Of a stretch of 64,000 bases of DNA, positions 1-10,235 are shown one piece after another; positions within the stretch are counted from its first letter, which is position 1; each line of letters begins with the position of its first letter. The stretch comes from Nemertoderma westbladi (lineage: Eukaryota; Xenacoelomorpha; Nemertodermatida; Nemertodermatidae). The stretch covers positions 1-64,000 of the forward strand of contig JAUCBJ010005143.1 in NCBI GenBank assembly GCA_032718475.1, read 5' to 3'. A program made the position numbers and the translations under genes. Under the pieces are notes generated by a model. That model did not search any database. It was not told the DNA's origin and was given only the letters and a program-made list of their open reading frames with translations.

Positions 1-171
1 AAACGCCACAAAAACATGCAGTCTTCTGCGCAACTAAAATTCATGAAGAGTTTGCCTTTAAAATTTTTGCGTACCTGCTTGAGTTTTTGAGATATTGGAT
101 AGTTATACATACACACCCAAACACACCCCCACACACATCGTGTATTTGAAGGGATTAACTTTTAAGAAGAA
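1..171. other. Intron sequence before the first array
   Basis: AT-rich non-coding sequence, presumed intron of the VMAT gene. It contains a short CA-rich tract at about 108-138. No exon-like open frame was found. Confidence 0.5.
108..138. repeat. Short CA-rich simple sequence
   Basis: An imperfect run of ACAC with interspersed C runs, about 30 bp long, just upstream of the 38/40-bp array. Confidence 0.6.
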
Positions 172-3100
172 CTAGCCTGACCTATTAATAGGCGGGTTCG
201 TTATAAGAACTACCCTGACCTATTAATAGGCGGGTTCGTTATAAGAACTACCCTGACCTATTAATAGGCGGGTTCGTTATAAGAACTACCCTGACCTATT
301 AATAGGCGGGTTCGTTATAAGAACTACCCTGACCTATTAATAGGCGGGTTCGTTATAAGAACTACCCTGACCTATTAATAGGCGGGTTCGTTATAAGAAC
401 TACCCTGACCTATTAATAGGCGGGTTCGTTATAAGAACTACCCTGACCTATTAATAGGCGGGTTCGTTATAAGAACTACCCTGACCTATTATAATAGGCG
501 GGTTCGTTATAAGAACTACCCTGACCTATTAATAGGCGGGTTCGTTATAAGAACTACCCTGACCTATTAATAGGCGGGTTCGTTATAAGAACTACCCTGA
601 CCTATTATAATAGGCGGGTTCGTTATAAGAACTACCCTGACCTATTAATAGGCGGGTTCGTTATAACGAACTACCCTGACCTATTAATAGGCGGGTTCGT
701 TATAAGAACTACCCTGACCTATTATAATAGGCGGGTTCGTTATAAGAACTACCCTGACCTATTATAATAGGCGGGTTCGTTATAAGAACTACCCTGACCT
801 ATTAATAGGCGGGTTCGTTATAAGAACTACCCTGACCTATTAATAGGCGGGTTCGTTATAAGAACTACCCTGACCTATTATAATAGGCGGGTTCGTTATA
901 AGAACTACCCTGACCTATTATAATAGGCGGGTTCGTTATAAGAACTACCCTGACCTATTATATAGGCGGGTTCGTTATAAGAACTACCCTGACCTATTAT
1001 AATAGGCGGGTTCGTTATAAGAACTACCCTGACCTATTATAATAGGCGGGTTCGTTATAAGAACTACCCTGACCTATTATAATAGGCGGGTTCGTTATAA
1101 GAACTACCCTGACCTATTAATAGGCGGGTTCGTTATAAGAACTACCCTGACCTATTAATAGGCGGGTTCGTTATAAGAACTACCCTGACCTATTAATAGG
1201 CGGGTTCGTTATAAGAACTACCCTGACCTATTAATAGGCGGGTTCGTTATAACAACTACCCTGACCTATTAATAGGCGGGTTCGTTATAAGAACTACCCT
1301 GACCTATTATAATAGGCGGGTTCGTTATAAGAACTACCCTGACCTATTATAATAGGCGGGTTCGTTATAAGAACTACCCTGACCTATTATAATAGGCGGG
1401 TTCGTTATAAGAACTACCCTGACCTATTATAATAGGCGGGTTCGTTATAAGAACTACCCTGACCTATTATAATAGGCGGGTTCGTTATAAGAACTACCCT
1501 GACCTATTATAATAGGCGGGTTCGTTATAAGAACTACCCTGACCTATTATAATAGGCGGGTTCGTTATAAGAACTACCCTGACCTATTATAATAGGCGGG
1601 TTCGTTATAAGAACTACCCTGACCTATTATAATAGGCGGGTTCGTTATAAGAACTACCCTGACCTATTATAATAGGCGGGTTCGTTATAAGAACTACCCT
1701 GACCTATTAATAGGCGGGTTCGTTATAAGAACTACCCTGACCTATTAATAGGCGGGTTCGTTATAAGAACTACCCTGACCTATTATAATAGGCGGGTTCG
1801 TTATAAGAACTACCCTGACCTATTATAATAGGCGGGTTCGTTATAAGAACTACCCTGACCTATTATAATAGGCGGGTTCGTTATAAGAACTACCCTGACC
1901 TATTATAATAGGCGGGTTCGTTATAAGAACTACCCTGACCTATTATAATAGGCGGGTTCGTTATAAGAACTACCCTGACCTATTATAATAGGCGGGTTCG
2001 TTATAAGAACTACCCTGACCTATTATAATAGGCGGGTTCGTTATAAGAACTACCCTGACCTATTATAATAGGCGGGTTCGTTATAAGAACTACTCTGACC
2101 TATTATAATAGGCGGGTTCGTTATAAGAACTACTCTGACCTATTATAATAGGCGGGTTCGTTATAAGAACTAGCCTGACCTATTAATAGGCGGGTTCGTT
2201 ATAAGAACTACCCTGACCTATTAATAGGCGGGTTCGTTATAAGAACTACCCTGACCTATTAATAGGCGGGTTCGTTATAACAACTACCCTGACCTATTAA
2301 TAGGCGGGTTCGTTATAAGAACTACCCTGACCTATTATAATAGGCGGGTTCGTTATAAGAACTACCCTGACCTATTATAATAGGCGGGTTCGTTATAAGA
2401 ACTACCCTGACCTATTATAATAGGCGGGTTCGTTATAAGAACTACCCTGACCTATTATAATAGGCGGGTTCGTTATAAGAACTACCCTGACCTATTATAA
2501 TAGGCGGGTTCGTTATAAGAACTACCCTGACCTATTATAATAGGCGGGTTCGTTATAAGAACTAGCCTGACCTATTAATAGGCGGGTTCGTTATAAGAAC
2601 TACCCTGACCTATTAATAGGCGGGTTCGTTATAAGAACTACCCTGACCTATTAATAGGCGGGTTCGTTATAACAACTACCCTGACCTATTAATAGGCGGG
2701 TTCGTTATAAGAACTACCCTGACCTATTATAATAGGCGGGTTCGTTATAAGAACTACCCTGACCTATTATAATAGGCGGGTTCGTTATAAGAACTACCCT
2801 GACCTATTATAATAGGCGGGTTCGTTATAAGAACTACCCTGACCTATTATAATAGGCGGGTTCGTTATAAGAACTACCCTGACCTATTATAATAGGCGGG
2901 TTCGTTATAAGAACTACCCTGACCTATTATAATAGGTGGGTTCGTTATAAGAACTACCCTGACCTATTATAATAGGCGGGTTCGTTATAAGAACTACTCT
3001 GACCTATTATAATAGGCGGGTTCGTTATAAGAACTACCCTGACCTATTATAATAGGCGGGTTCGTTATAAGAACTACCCTGACCTATTAATAGGCGGGTT

Positions 3101-5040
3101 CGTTATAAGAACTACCCTGACCTATTAATAGGCGGGTTCGTTATAAGAACTACCCTGACCTATTATAATAGGCGGGTTCGTTATAAGAACTACCCTGACC
3201 TATTATAATAGGCGGGTTCGTTATAAGAACTACCCTGACCTATTATAATAGGCGGGTTCGTTATAAGAACTACCCTGACCTATTATAATAGGCGGGTTCG
3301 TTATAAGAACTACTCTGACCTATTATAATAGGCGGGTTCGTTATAAGAACTACCCTGACCTATTATAATAGGCGGGTTCGTTATAAGAACTACCCTGACC
3401 TATTAATAGGCGGGTTCGTTATAAGAACTACCCTGACCTATTAATAGGCGGGTTCGTTATAAGAACTACCCTGACCTATTATAATAGGCGGGTTCGTTAT
3501 AAGAACTACCCTGACCTATTATAATAGGCGGGTTCGTTATAAGAACTACCCTGACCTATTATAATAGGCGGGTTCGTTATAAGAACTACCCTGACCTATT
3601 ATAATAGGCGGGTTCGTTATAAGAACTACCCTGACCTATTATAATAGGCGGGTTCGTTATAAGAACTACCCTGACCTATTATAATAGGCGGGTTCGTTAT
3701 AAGAACTACTCTGACCTATTATAATAGGCGGGTTCGTTATAAGAACTACCCTGACCTATTATAATAGGCGGGTTCGTTATAAGAACTACCCTGACCTATT
3801 AATAGGCGGGTTCGTTATAAGAACTACCCTGACCTATTAATAGGCGGGTTCGTTATAAGAACTACCCTGACCTATTATAATAGGCGGGTTCGTTATAAGA
3901 ACTACCCTGACCTATTATAATAGGCGGGTTCGTTATAAGAACTACCCTGACCTATTATAATAGGCGGGTTCGTTATAAGAACTACCCTGACCTATTATAA
4001 TAGGCGGGTTCGTTATAAGAACTACCCTGACCTATTATAATAGGCGGGTTCGTTATAAGAACTACCCTGACCTATTATAATAGGCGGGTTCGTTATAAGA
4101 ACTACCCTGACCTATTATAATAGGCGGGTTCGTTATAAGAACTACCCTGACCTATTATAATAGGCGGGTTCGTTATAAGAACTACTCTGACCTATTATAA
4201 TAGGCGGGTTCGTTATAAGAACTACTCTGACCTATTATAATAGGCGGGTTCGTTATAAGAACTAGCCTGACCTATTAATAGGCGGGTTCGTTATAAGAAC
4301 TACCCTGACCTATTAATAGGCGGGTTCGTTATAAGAACTACCCTGACCTATTATAATAGGCGGGTTCGTTATAAGAACTACTCTGACCTATTATAATAGG
4401 CGGGTTCGTTATAAGAACTACCCTGACCTATTATAATAGGCGGGTTCGTTATAAGAACTACCCTGACCTATTAATAGGCGGGTTCGTTATAAGAACTACC
4501 CTGACCTATTAATAGGCGGGTTCGTTATAAGAACTACCCTGACCTATTATAATAGGCGGGTTCGTTATAAGAACTACCCTGACCTATTATAATAGGCGGG
4601 TTCGTTATAAGAACTACCCTGACCTATTATAATAGGCGGGTTCGTTATAAGAACTACCCTGACCTATTAATAGGCGGGTTCGTTATAAGAACTACCCTGA
4701 CCTATTAATAGGCGGGTTCGTTTTAAGAACTACCCTGACCTATTATAATAGGCGGGTTCGTTATAAGAACTACCCTGACCTATTATAATAGGCGGGTTCG
4801 TTATAAGAACTACCCTGACCTATTATAATAGGCGGGTTCGTTATAAGAACTACCCTGACCTATTAATAGGCGGGTTCGTTATAAGAACTACCCTGACCTA
4901 TTAATAGGCGGGTTCGTTATAAGAACTACCCTGACATATTATAATAGGCGGGTTCGTTATAAGAACTACCCTGACCTATTATAATAGGCGGGTTCGTTAT
5001 AAGAACTACCCTGACCTATTATAATAGGCAGGTTCGTTAC
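172..5040. repeat. Minisatellite, 38/40-bp palindromic unit, about 124 copies
   Basis: Units read AGAACTACCCTGA, a palindrome, then GGCGGGTTCGTTATA. Two size classes alternate: 38 bp with centre CCTATTAATAGG and 40 bp with centre CCTATTATAATAGG. Both centres are perfect palindromes. Rare variants (ACTAGCC, TACTCTG, TATAACAAC) recur in the same order at several places, for example near 2170, 2562 and 4261, so blocks of several units were copied together. It lies in the intron upstream of exon a; the start of that intron is not visible. Confidence 0.95.
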
Positions 5041-5355
5041 AACTGCCAATAAGTTTTTGGGGCACTTTCTGGTTTCATGATCAAAACTTATCGCTCCTTC
5101 TAACCGGATATGGCGAATTCTTAAAGTTTATTTCAAAATTAGACAAATCTCAAATGTTACCGGTACGTGATGCGAAGCGACATTGGTCCATATGGTTGGT
5201 ATTGACCCATAGTGCCGGTCGCATTTTGTATGAAAATATTGTAAGAATATTAGTATGTTCAAACTTGGCGCGCACTAAATAACAGAATGTTATAATATTG
5301 CCATTGGGTCGTGGCATATTATCATTCATTTAAAATGATTGTGTTTTACTTTCAG
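5041..5355. other. Unique intron sequence before exon a
   Basis: AT-rich sequence with no array and no open frame. It ends in the pyrimidine tract and AG acceptor of exon a. Confidence 0.6.
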
Positions 5356-5460
5356 TTTTGCAGTTGTTTTCATTACAATCTGGAATTGTAAAGGAAGACC
5401 AACCCGAGGGAACCCCTTTGAGAATATTGTTAATGGACCCTTATATACTAATAGCTGCAG
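5356..5460 (+). CDS. VMAT: VMAT exon a (loop before TM7 and start of TM7)
   Basis: The exon encodes, from its third base, LQLFSLQSG, then VKEDQPEGTPLR, then LLMDPYILIAA, and ends in the first base of a Gly codon. This fits the VMAT2 stretch QLFVLQ...GTPL..LL.DPYILIAAG. The acceptor is taken after 5355 (TTTACTTTCAG) because this retains LeuGln before LeuPhe. A second AG at 5362-5363 would also keep the frame but would drop those two residues. The donor is CAG|GTAATG at 5461. The last 31 bases of the exon are the first unit of the following minisatellite, so the same donor sequence recurs every 31 bp. Only the first donor is productive: reading into the array meets TAA after one unit. The exon ends in phase 1, matching the next exon. 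Confidence 0.88.
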
Positions 5461-6100
5461 GTAATGGACCCTTATATACTAATAGCTGCAGGTAATGGAC
5501 CCTTATATACTAATAGCTGCAGGTAATGGACCCTTATATACTAATAGCTGCAGGTAATGGACCCTTATATACTAATAGCTGCAGGTAATGGACCCTTATA
5601 TACTAATAGCTGCAGCTAATGGACCCTTATATACTAATAGCTGCAGTTAATGGACCCTTATATACTAATAGCTGCAGGTAATGGACCCTTATATACTAAT
5701 AGCTGCAGGTAATGGACCCTTATATACTAATAGCTGCAGGTAATGGACCCTTATATACTAATAGCTGCAGGTAATGGACCCTTATATACTAATAGCTGCA
5801 GCTAATGGACCCTTATATACTAATAGCTGCAGTTAATGGACCCTTATATACTAATAGCTGCAGGTAATGGACCCTTATATACGAATAGCTGCAGGTAATG
5901 GACCCTTATATACTAATAGCTGCAGGTAATGGACCCTTATATACTAATATCTGCAGGTAATGGACCCTTATATACTAATAGCTGCAGGTAATGGACCCTT
6001 ATATACTAATAGCTGCAGGTAATGGACCCTTATATACTAATAGCTGCAGGTAATGGACCCTTATATACTAATAGCTGCAGGTAATGGACCCTTATATACT
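5430..6100. repeat. Exon-derived minisatellite, 31-bp unit, about 21.6 copies
   Basis: The first unit is the 3' end of exon a (codons for LMDPYILIAA). Following units repeat GTAATGGACCCTTATATA and CTAATAGCTGCAG almost without change. Each unit therefore contains coding sequence plus the donor CAG|GTAATG. A few units carry CAGC or CAGT in place of CAGG and so lack GT. Each unit also has TACTAAT, similar to a branch-point motif, shortly before GCAG. A unit of 31 bp is not a multiple of three, and reading on into the array hits TAA within one unit, so the copies are intronic. Confidence 0.95.
5461..5462 (+). promoter_or_regulatory. 5' splice site of intron 1
   Basis: GCAG|GTAATGG matches the AG|GTRA donor consensus. 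It is repeated at most unit boundaries of the adjoining array, although some units read CAGCTAA or CAGTTAA and so lose the GT. Confidence 0.8.
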
Positions 6101-6393
6101 ATAACATGAAATACAATGTGGCTGCGCTCAGTGATAACATTTTTCAACTCTCTGATACCAAAACTGTTAATTTTAGAATCGTTTTCTGATGTTTTTTAGA
6201 ACTACATGCGCGATTTAGCGAGTACAATTTCTCGCCAATTGGCTTTCAGCATTTAAAATACGTAAATTGTTGGATGTTTTTTTATTGTAAAATGAAAATG
6301 CTGAATGTGGTTTGGTCGGATGTTCGTTGTTCTAAAATATTACCACTCCATTTGTGTGGTAAACATTAGTTTCCCCACTTATAACATTTCCAG
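6101..6393. other. 3' part of intron 1, unique
   Basis: About 290 bp of AT-rich single-copy sequence ending in the acceptor of exon b. No other feature was seen. Confidence 0.6.
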
Positions 6394-6489
6394 GTTCTAT
6401 TGCTTTCGCGAACATGGCTATTGCCCTTCTTGAACCAACGCTTCCCATATGGATGATGGAAAATATGGAGGTTGAGAAATGGCAATTAG
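6394..6489 (+). CDS. VMAT: VMAT exon b (TM7 and following loop)
   Basis: The acceptor TTTCCAG lies at 6387-6393. With the G carried from the previous exon the translation is [20 protein letters not shown], then [12 protein letters not shown] plus the first base of Gly. This is a near-exact match to VMAT2 TM7 (FANM.IA.LEP.LPIWMME.M...KWQLG). Asn of FANM, Glu of LEP and Trp of PIW sit at the spacing of VMAT2 Asn305, Glu312 and Trp318, which contact substrate or tetrabenazine, so this part looks functional. The donor is TTAG|GTTAGT at 6490. The last 16 exon bases (encoding EKWQL) plus 12 intron bases form the unit of the intron 2 minisatellite. Phase 1 at both ends. Confidence 0.92.
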
Positions 6490-7296
6490 GTTAGTTTGTG
6501 TGAGAAATTTCAACTAGGTTAGTTTGTGTGAGAAATGTTAACTAGATTAGTTTGTATGAGAAATTTCAATTATGTTAGTTTGTGTGAGAAATTTCAACTA
6601 GGTTAGTTTGTTGTGTGAGAAATGGCAACTAGGTTAGTTTGTGTGAGAAATGTCAACTAGTGAGTTTGTATGGGAAATGTCAACTAGGTTAGTTTGTGTG
6701 AGAAATGTTAACTATGTTAGTTTGTGTGAGAAATGTCAACTAGGTTAGTTTGTGTGAGAAATGTCAACTAGGTTAGTTTGTGTGAGAAATGTCAACTAGT
6801 GAGTTTGTATGGGACATGTCAACTAGGTTAGTTTGTGTGAGAAATGTCAACTAGGTTAGTTTGTGTGAGAAATGTCAACTAGTGAGTTTGTATGGGAAAT
6901 GTCAATTAGGTTAGTTTGTGTGAGAAATGTCAACTAGGTTAGTTTGTGTGAGAAATGTCAACAAGTGAGTTTGTATGGGAAATGTCAACTAGGTTAGTTT
7001 GTGTTAGAAATGTCAACTAGGTTAGTTTGTGTGAGAAATGTCAACTGGTTAGTTTATATGGGAAATGTCAACTAGGTTAGTTTGTGTGAGAAATGTTAAC
7101 TAGGTTAGTTTGTGTGAGAAATGTCAACTAGTTTAGTTTGTGTGAGAAATGTCAACTAGGTTAGTTTGTGTGAGAAATGTCAACTAGTGAGTTTGTATGG
7201 GAAATGTCAACTAGGTTAGTTTGTGTGAGAAATGTCAACTAGGTTAGTTTGTGTGAGAAATGTCAACTAGTGAGTTTGTATGGGAATTGTCAACTA
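6474..7296. repeat. Exon-derived minisatellite, 27/28-bp unit, about 29 copies (family A, first block)
   Basis: The unit is GAGAAATGTCAACTAG followed by GTTAGTTTGTGT. The first unit is the genuine exon b end (GAGAAATGGCAATTAG, coding EKWQL) plus the true donor. Copies keep AG|GTTAGT in many units; a 27-bp variant reads ACTAGTGAGTTTGTATGG. The block ends abruptly at ACTAGG where the unique block U1 begins. Confidence 0.95.
6490..6491 (+). promoter_or_regulatory. 5' splice site of intron 2
   Basis: AATTAG|GTTAGTTT marks the junction, fixed by the reading frame (Trp-Gln-Leu-Gly). The same AG|GTTAGT context returns about every 28 bp in the following array, often with a changed base before GT. 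Confidence 0.82.
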
Positions 7297-8750
7297 GGTG
7301 GGATAAATATTTCTCCATTTGACGCAACACCGCCGCGGCCGCTATGAGGGAGGTGAATACCGCGGCCGCTCCTAAAGCCGCAGGCCATCGCTAACTATAT
7401 AGGTTAACTTGGGATTCTGGGGGACTTTTCGATGAAGGAACAGACCAAATTTTTTTATTTTCTCACCAGGGGAGCGGCTTGGAATTCTAAGATATTAGCA
7501 ACTCTAACATTATTAAATCTAACCCTTCGACGGACACGGCGGACAAAAATCCGTCATTTTTTCGACAATTTTAAAATTTTTTTGAAAGGCGCTCTACAGT
7601 GGCTCGAAAAAACCCTAGGTTATTGCTTAGCCGACGCCGGGATACGATAGAAGGGATTAATTAGTGAATTCGTTTTTTTTTTTCAAAAAAAGATTACCAC
7701 GCCTTTTTTCCGAAAATGTCCGTCAAAGTTGAAAAAACGGACAAAATGACTTTTCGGGATCCGCTATAACTCGGCTAATATTAATCGTACGGGGACGAAA
7801 ATAACGCGGTTGGAAAGGGGAAGAGTGGTACTACCTTTGTATCGAATGGGGGTAAGATATTTATTAATATTTCGGGTGGAAAAAGGGGCCGTAACTTTGT
7901 CCGTTTTTTCCATCTTTTTTACATAATTAATATTTCCAAAATTTTTAATTCGACAACGCTAGTAGGAATCTGCCAATTCTTTTTCGGAAAGCGTAGAAGA
8001 CCACAGGGGCTACATTCCTATCGAATGGGGGTACAAAAAATATGTAGGCAAAGGGGTCCAAAAAGGGCCAGAAAATAATACAAAGTTTATAACTAACAAC
8101 TTTTTTATTTTTGACTCTAGAAGGTTAAAGTACATTTTATACGGTTAATATCGATACGGGGAATCCAAATATTCGATTGGTTTTGCCGCGCAAATGATAT
8201 TAAAAAAGTGAGGGCCCAAATTAAAATTTCACGCTTCAAAATCGCTTCGCGGGAACTCGTCTAGCTCGAAAAATCTTATGTATTTTTCGAGCCTTTTTTG
8301 GGAGACTTATTTAAACAGTCTTATAGAGCGTCAAATTATCTATCTTTCAACGGTAGTTACAGCGCCATAGCTATTATATAACTGAAGCGGCAGACGATCG
8401 TGTGAAATATACTACTTATAAAAAAGGGACGAAAAAATTTTTTTTTAATAAATCGCCATTACATTATAATTTAACTTTTTGCGCCAAAAGTTCCTGTAAA
8501 ATGTAGCAAATTAACTCCACTATCTTTTTTCTTAACATTTATAATTAAAATAACGAGTTTTAAGGGTCGAAAAATATCGCGTAATTTTGGCCCTTTTTTT
8601 TCATTCTTTTTGGGGCCAAAAATGACCCCCTCTCAAAAGATAGAAAAAAAAATTACGGCAAAGAATATACCAATTTTATTGAATTTGGAGCACCAGAACC
8701 GAAATTTAGTCAAAAATTAAAAATATTTTTTTTTGCAAAAAATTAAGAAT

Positions 8751-8822
8751 GGTCATATTGGGTTTCGAACCCACGAACTTAAGTATCGTTAACGTGATTG
8801 ATTACCACTAGACTACGTGACC
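8751..8822 (-). other. tRNA-like sequence with Pol III A and B boxes
   Basis: On the minus strand 72 nt show tRNA layout. The acceptor arm GGTCACG pairs five consecutive bases with TATGACC. The A box TAGTCTAGTGG (8805-8815) starts at position 8, and the B box GGTTCGAAACC (8761-8771) sits in a T arm with four pairs. The anticodon stem pairs poorly, so this is a tRNA pseudogene or SINE head and not a working tRNA. A T-rich run follows on the minus strand within about 15 nt, which could act as a Pol III terminator. Confidence 0.6.
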
Positions 8823-9672
8823 AAGAGAATTTGAAATTTTCGAGTGATTATTTTTAAACATCAATAACTTCTGTTCTACTGGGCCGTTTGATCTGAAACT
8901 TTTTTTATTGGATAGAGGATAGATTGTAGTGTGTGAAATAGGATAAAACTTGGGAAACGAGGCATGTGCACTTAGTGCATAATGCACTTAAATAGTGAAC
9001 ATTTTTTCGATATTTCAAACACTATTATTTCCAGTTCTATTCATCGTAGAATGTTATTTTTTGGATTAAAATGTAGTTTGGAGTGATTTCTAACTATAAT
9101 CGTAACATTTGTTTAACTTTTTATGTATATAAAGTGACTTAAAATGCCCATGAATATGGTCCAAAATCGCAAATGTCGCGATTTATTAAATTAGATTTTT
9201 TACACTTTTAGTGACTGACACTTGATCATACACCATCGTAGATCGGTAGAGGATAAACATAAGTTTGTTAAATAAGAACCACCATTACGATCTGCTAAAG
9301 TGCACTTGTACAAATAAGTGTGCAAAAGTGCAAATTATTAATAAGGTCAAATTATATAGCATTGGGTTATTTTCTTTGCAGATACTTTATTTTCATATTA
9401 ATATGTTGTTTGAACCTTACTGAGCGCATTAGGGATATGCGTACAAATAAGCGGCCCTTATTAAGGCTTCGATTGGGTTAATAAATAAAACATAAGGTTG
9501 TAATATTCTAAAAAACCAGTGTGATATTAAATGCACTTTAAACAATAAATAGAGATCAATTAACAAATGGACTACACAATTAAAAACTCGCACAATTTTG
9601 TACTTATTATATTGCTTCAAATTAATTCAACAGTGGATATTTGGGGGAAGGGGGAAGTTACAGTGTGCATTC

Positions 9673-9721
9673 GGGGGAAGTTTGGTGAACTGCATTTATG
9701 TAGTGAATCCAAACTTCCCCC
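9673..9721. repeat. Inverted repeat, 13-bp arms, 23-nt loop
   Basis: GGGGGAAGTTTGG at 9673-9685 is perfectly complementary to 9709-9721. It is conserved in the second block copy at 19013-19025 and 19049-19061. Confidence 0.8.
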
Positions 9722-10235
9722 TTTTAGATATCGTATACTTAAGACATGCTCGGTTGTCAGGGAAATATTTGTTACTGTCACACTTTGCTTCCATTTATCC
9801 TATCCTTTATTATTACCCCAGTCAGATAAGAGATAATAATCAGTAAAAACCAAACTAAACTGTCCTTCATGCAAACAAATTTCTAATTAAAGACGGGTGA
9901 ATGACCATGACCATGGAAATAATTTTAAATATAATCGTATATCAACTCTTTGGGGAGGCATCCAAACCCAAAAACAATTATTTCGTTACATATAATATAG
10001 TAAATAACGTTGTATGTTCTTCTTCCTCTCATAATAAAATATATATGAAATATCTCTGATCGCTGTGCCCTGAACATTTCACAACCAAAATGTTTCAGTG
10101 TGAAAAGTGTAGGCCTACCACACCCCGCCCAAACAGCCGCAAACGCATAGCCAACAAATTTATCAAAAGTTTACATACATGTTGTGTTCATGACGAGATG
10201 AGTGAAAATTGATCGCGTAATATGATCGCATGTCT

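Larger units (their letters stand above)
7297..10223. repeat. Unique block U, copy 1 (2.93 kb)
   Basis: Non-tandem, AT-rich sequence found again at 16633-19566, offset 9336 bp at the left end. The left edge has two CCGCGGCCGCT repeats (7333-7343, 7360-7370) in an otherwise AT-rich setting. The block contains a tRNA-like segment (8751-8822), a hairpin with 13-bp arms GGGGGAAGTTTGG (7297-relative positions 2377 onward, that is 9673-9685 and 9709-9721) and repeated TGCACTTA motifs near 8965-8995. Short open frames (7432-7650 and about 9567-9836) show no recognisable domain. It may be an old non-autonomous element or simply the original intron sequence; no terminal inverted repeat or target duplication was seen. 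Confidence 0.8.

Noticed and set aside
172-5040. CRISPR array
   Set aside because: Repeats are directly head to tail with no unique spacers, in a eukaryotic intron; it is a minisatellite.
5362-5363. Alternative acceptor AG for exon a
   Set aside because: In frame, but it would remove LeuGln, which matches the conserved QLF of the family; the upstream AG also has the better pyrimidine tract.
7333-7370. Vector or linker contamination because of NotI sites
   Set aside because: The motif is embedded in genomic sequence and recurs with its flanks in the second block copy.
7432-7650. Conserved 72-codon frame in both copies of block U
   Set aside because: Only two copies related by a recent local duplication; near-identity reflects the highly similar left end of the block. 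No domain recognised.
9567-9846. Overlapping 82-89-codon frames in block U
   Set aside because: Frames overlap in two registers over a hairpin, and the second copy has indels and a changed start; not supported as coding.
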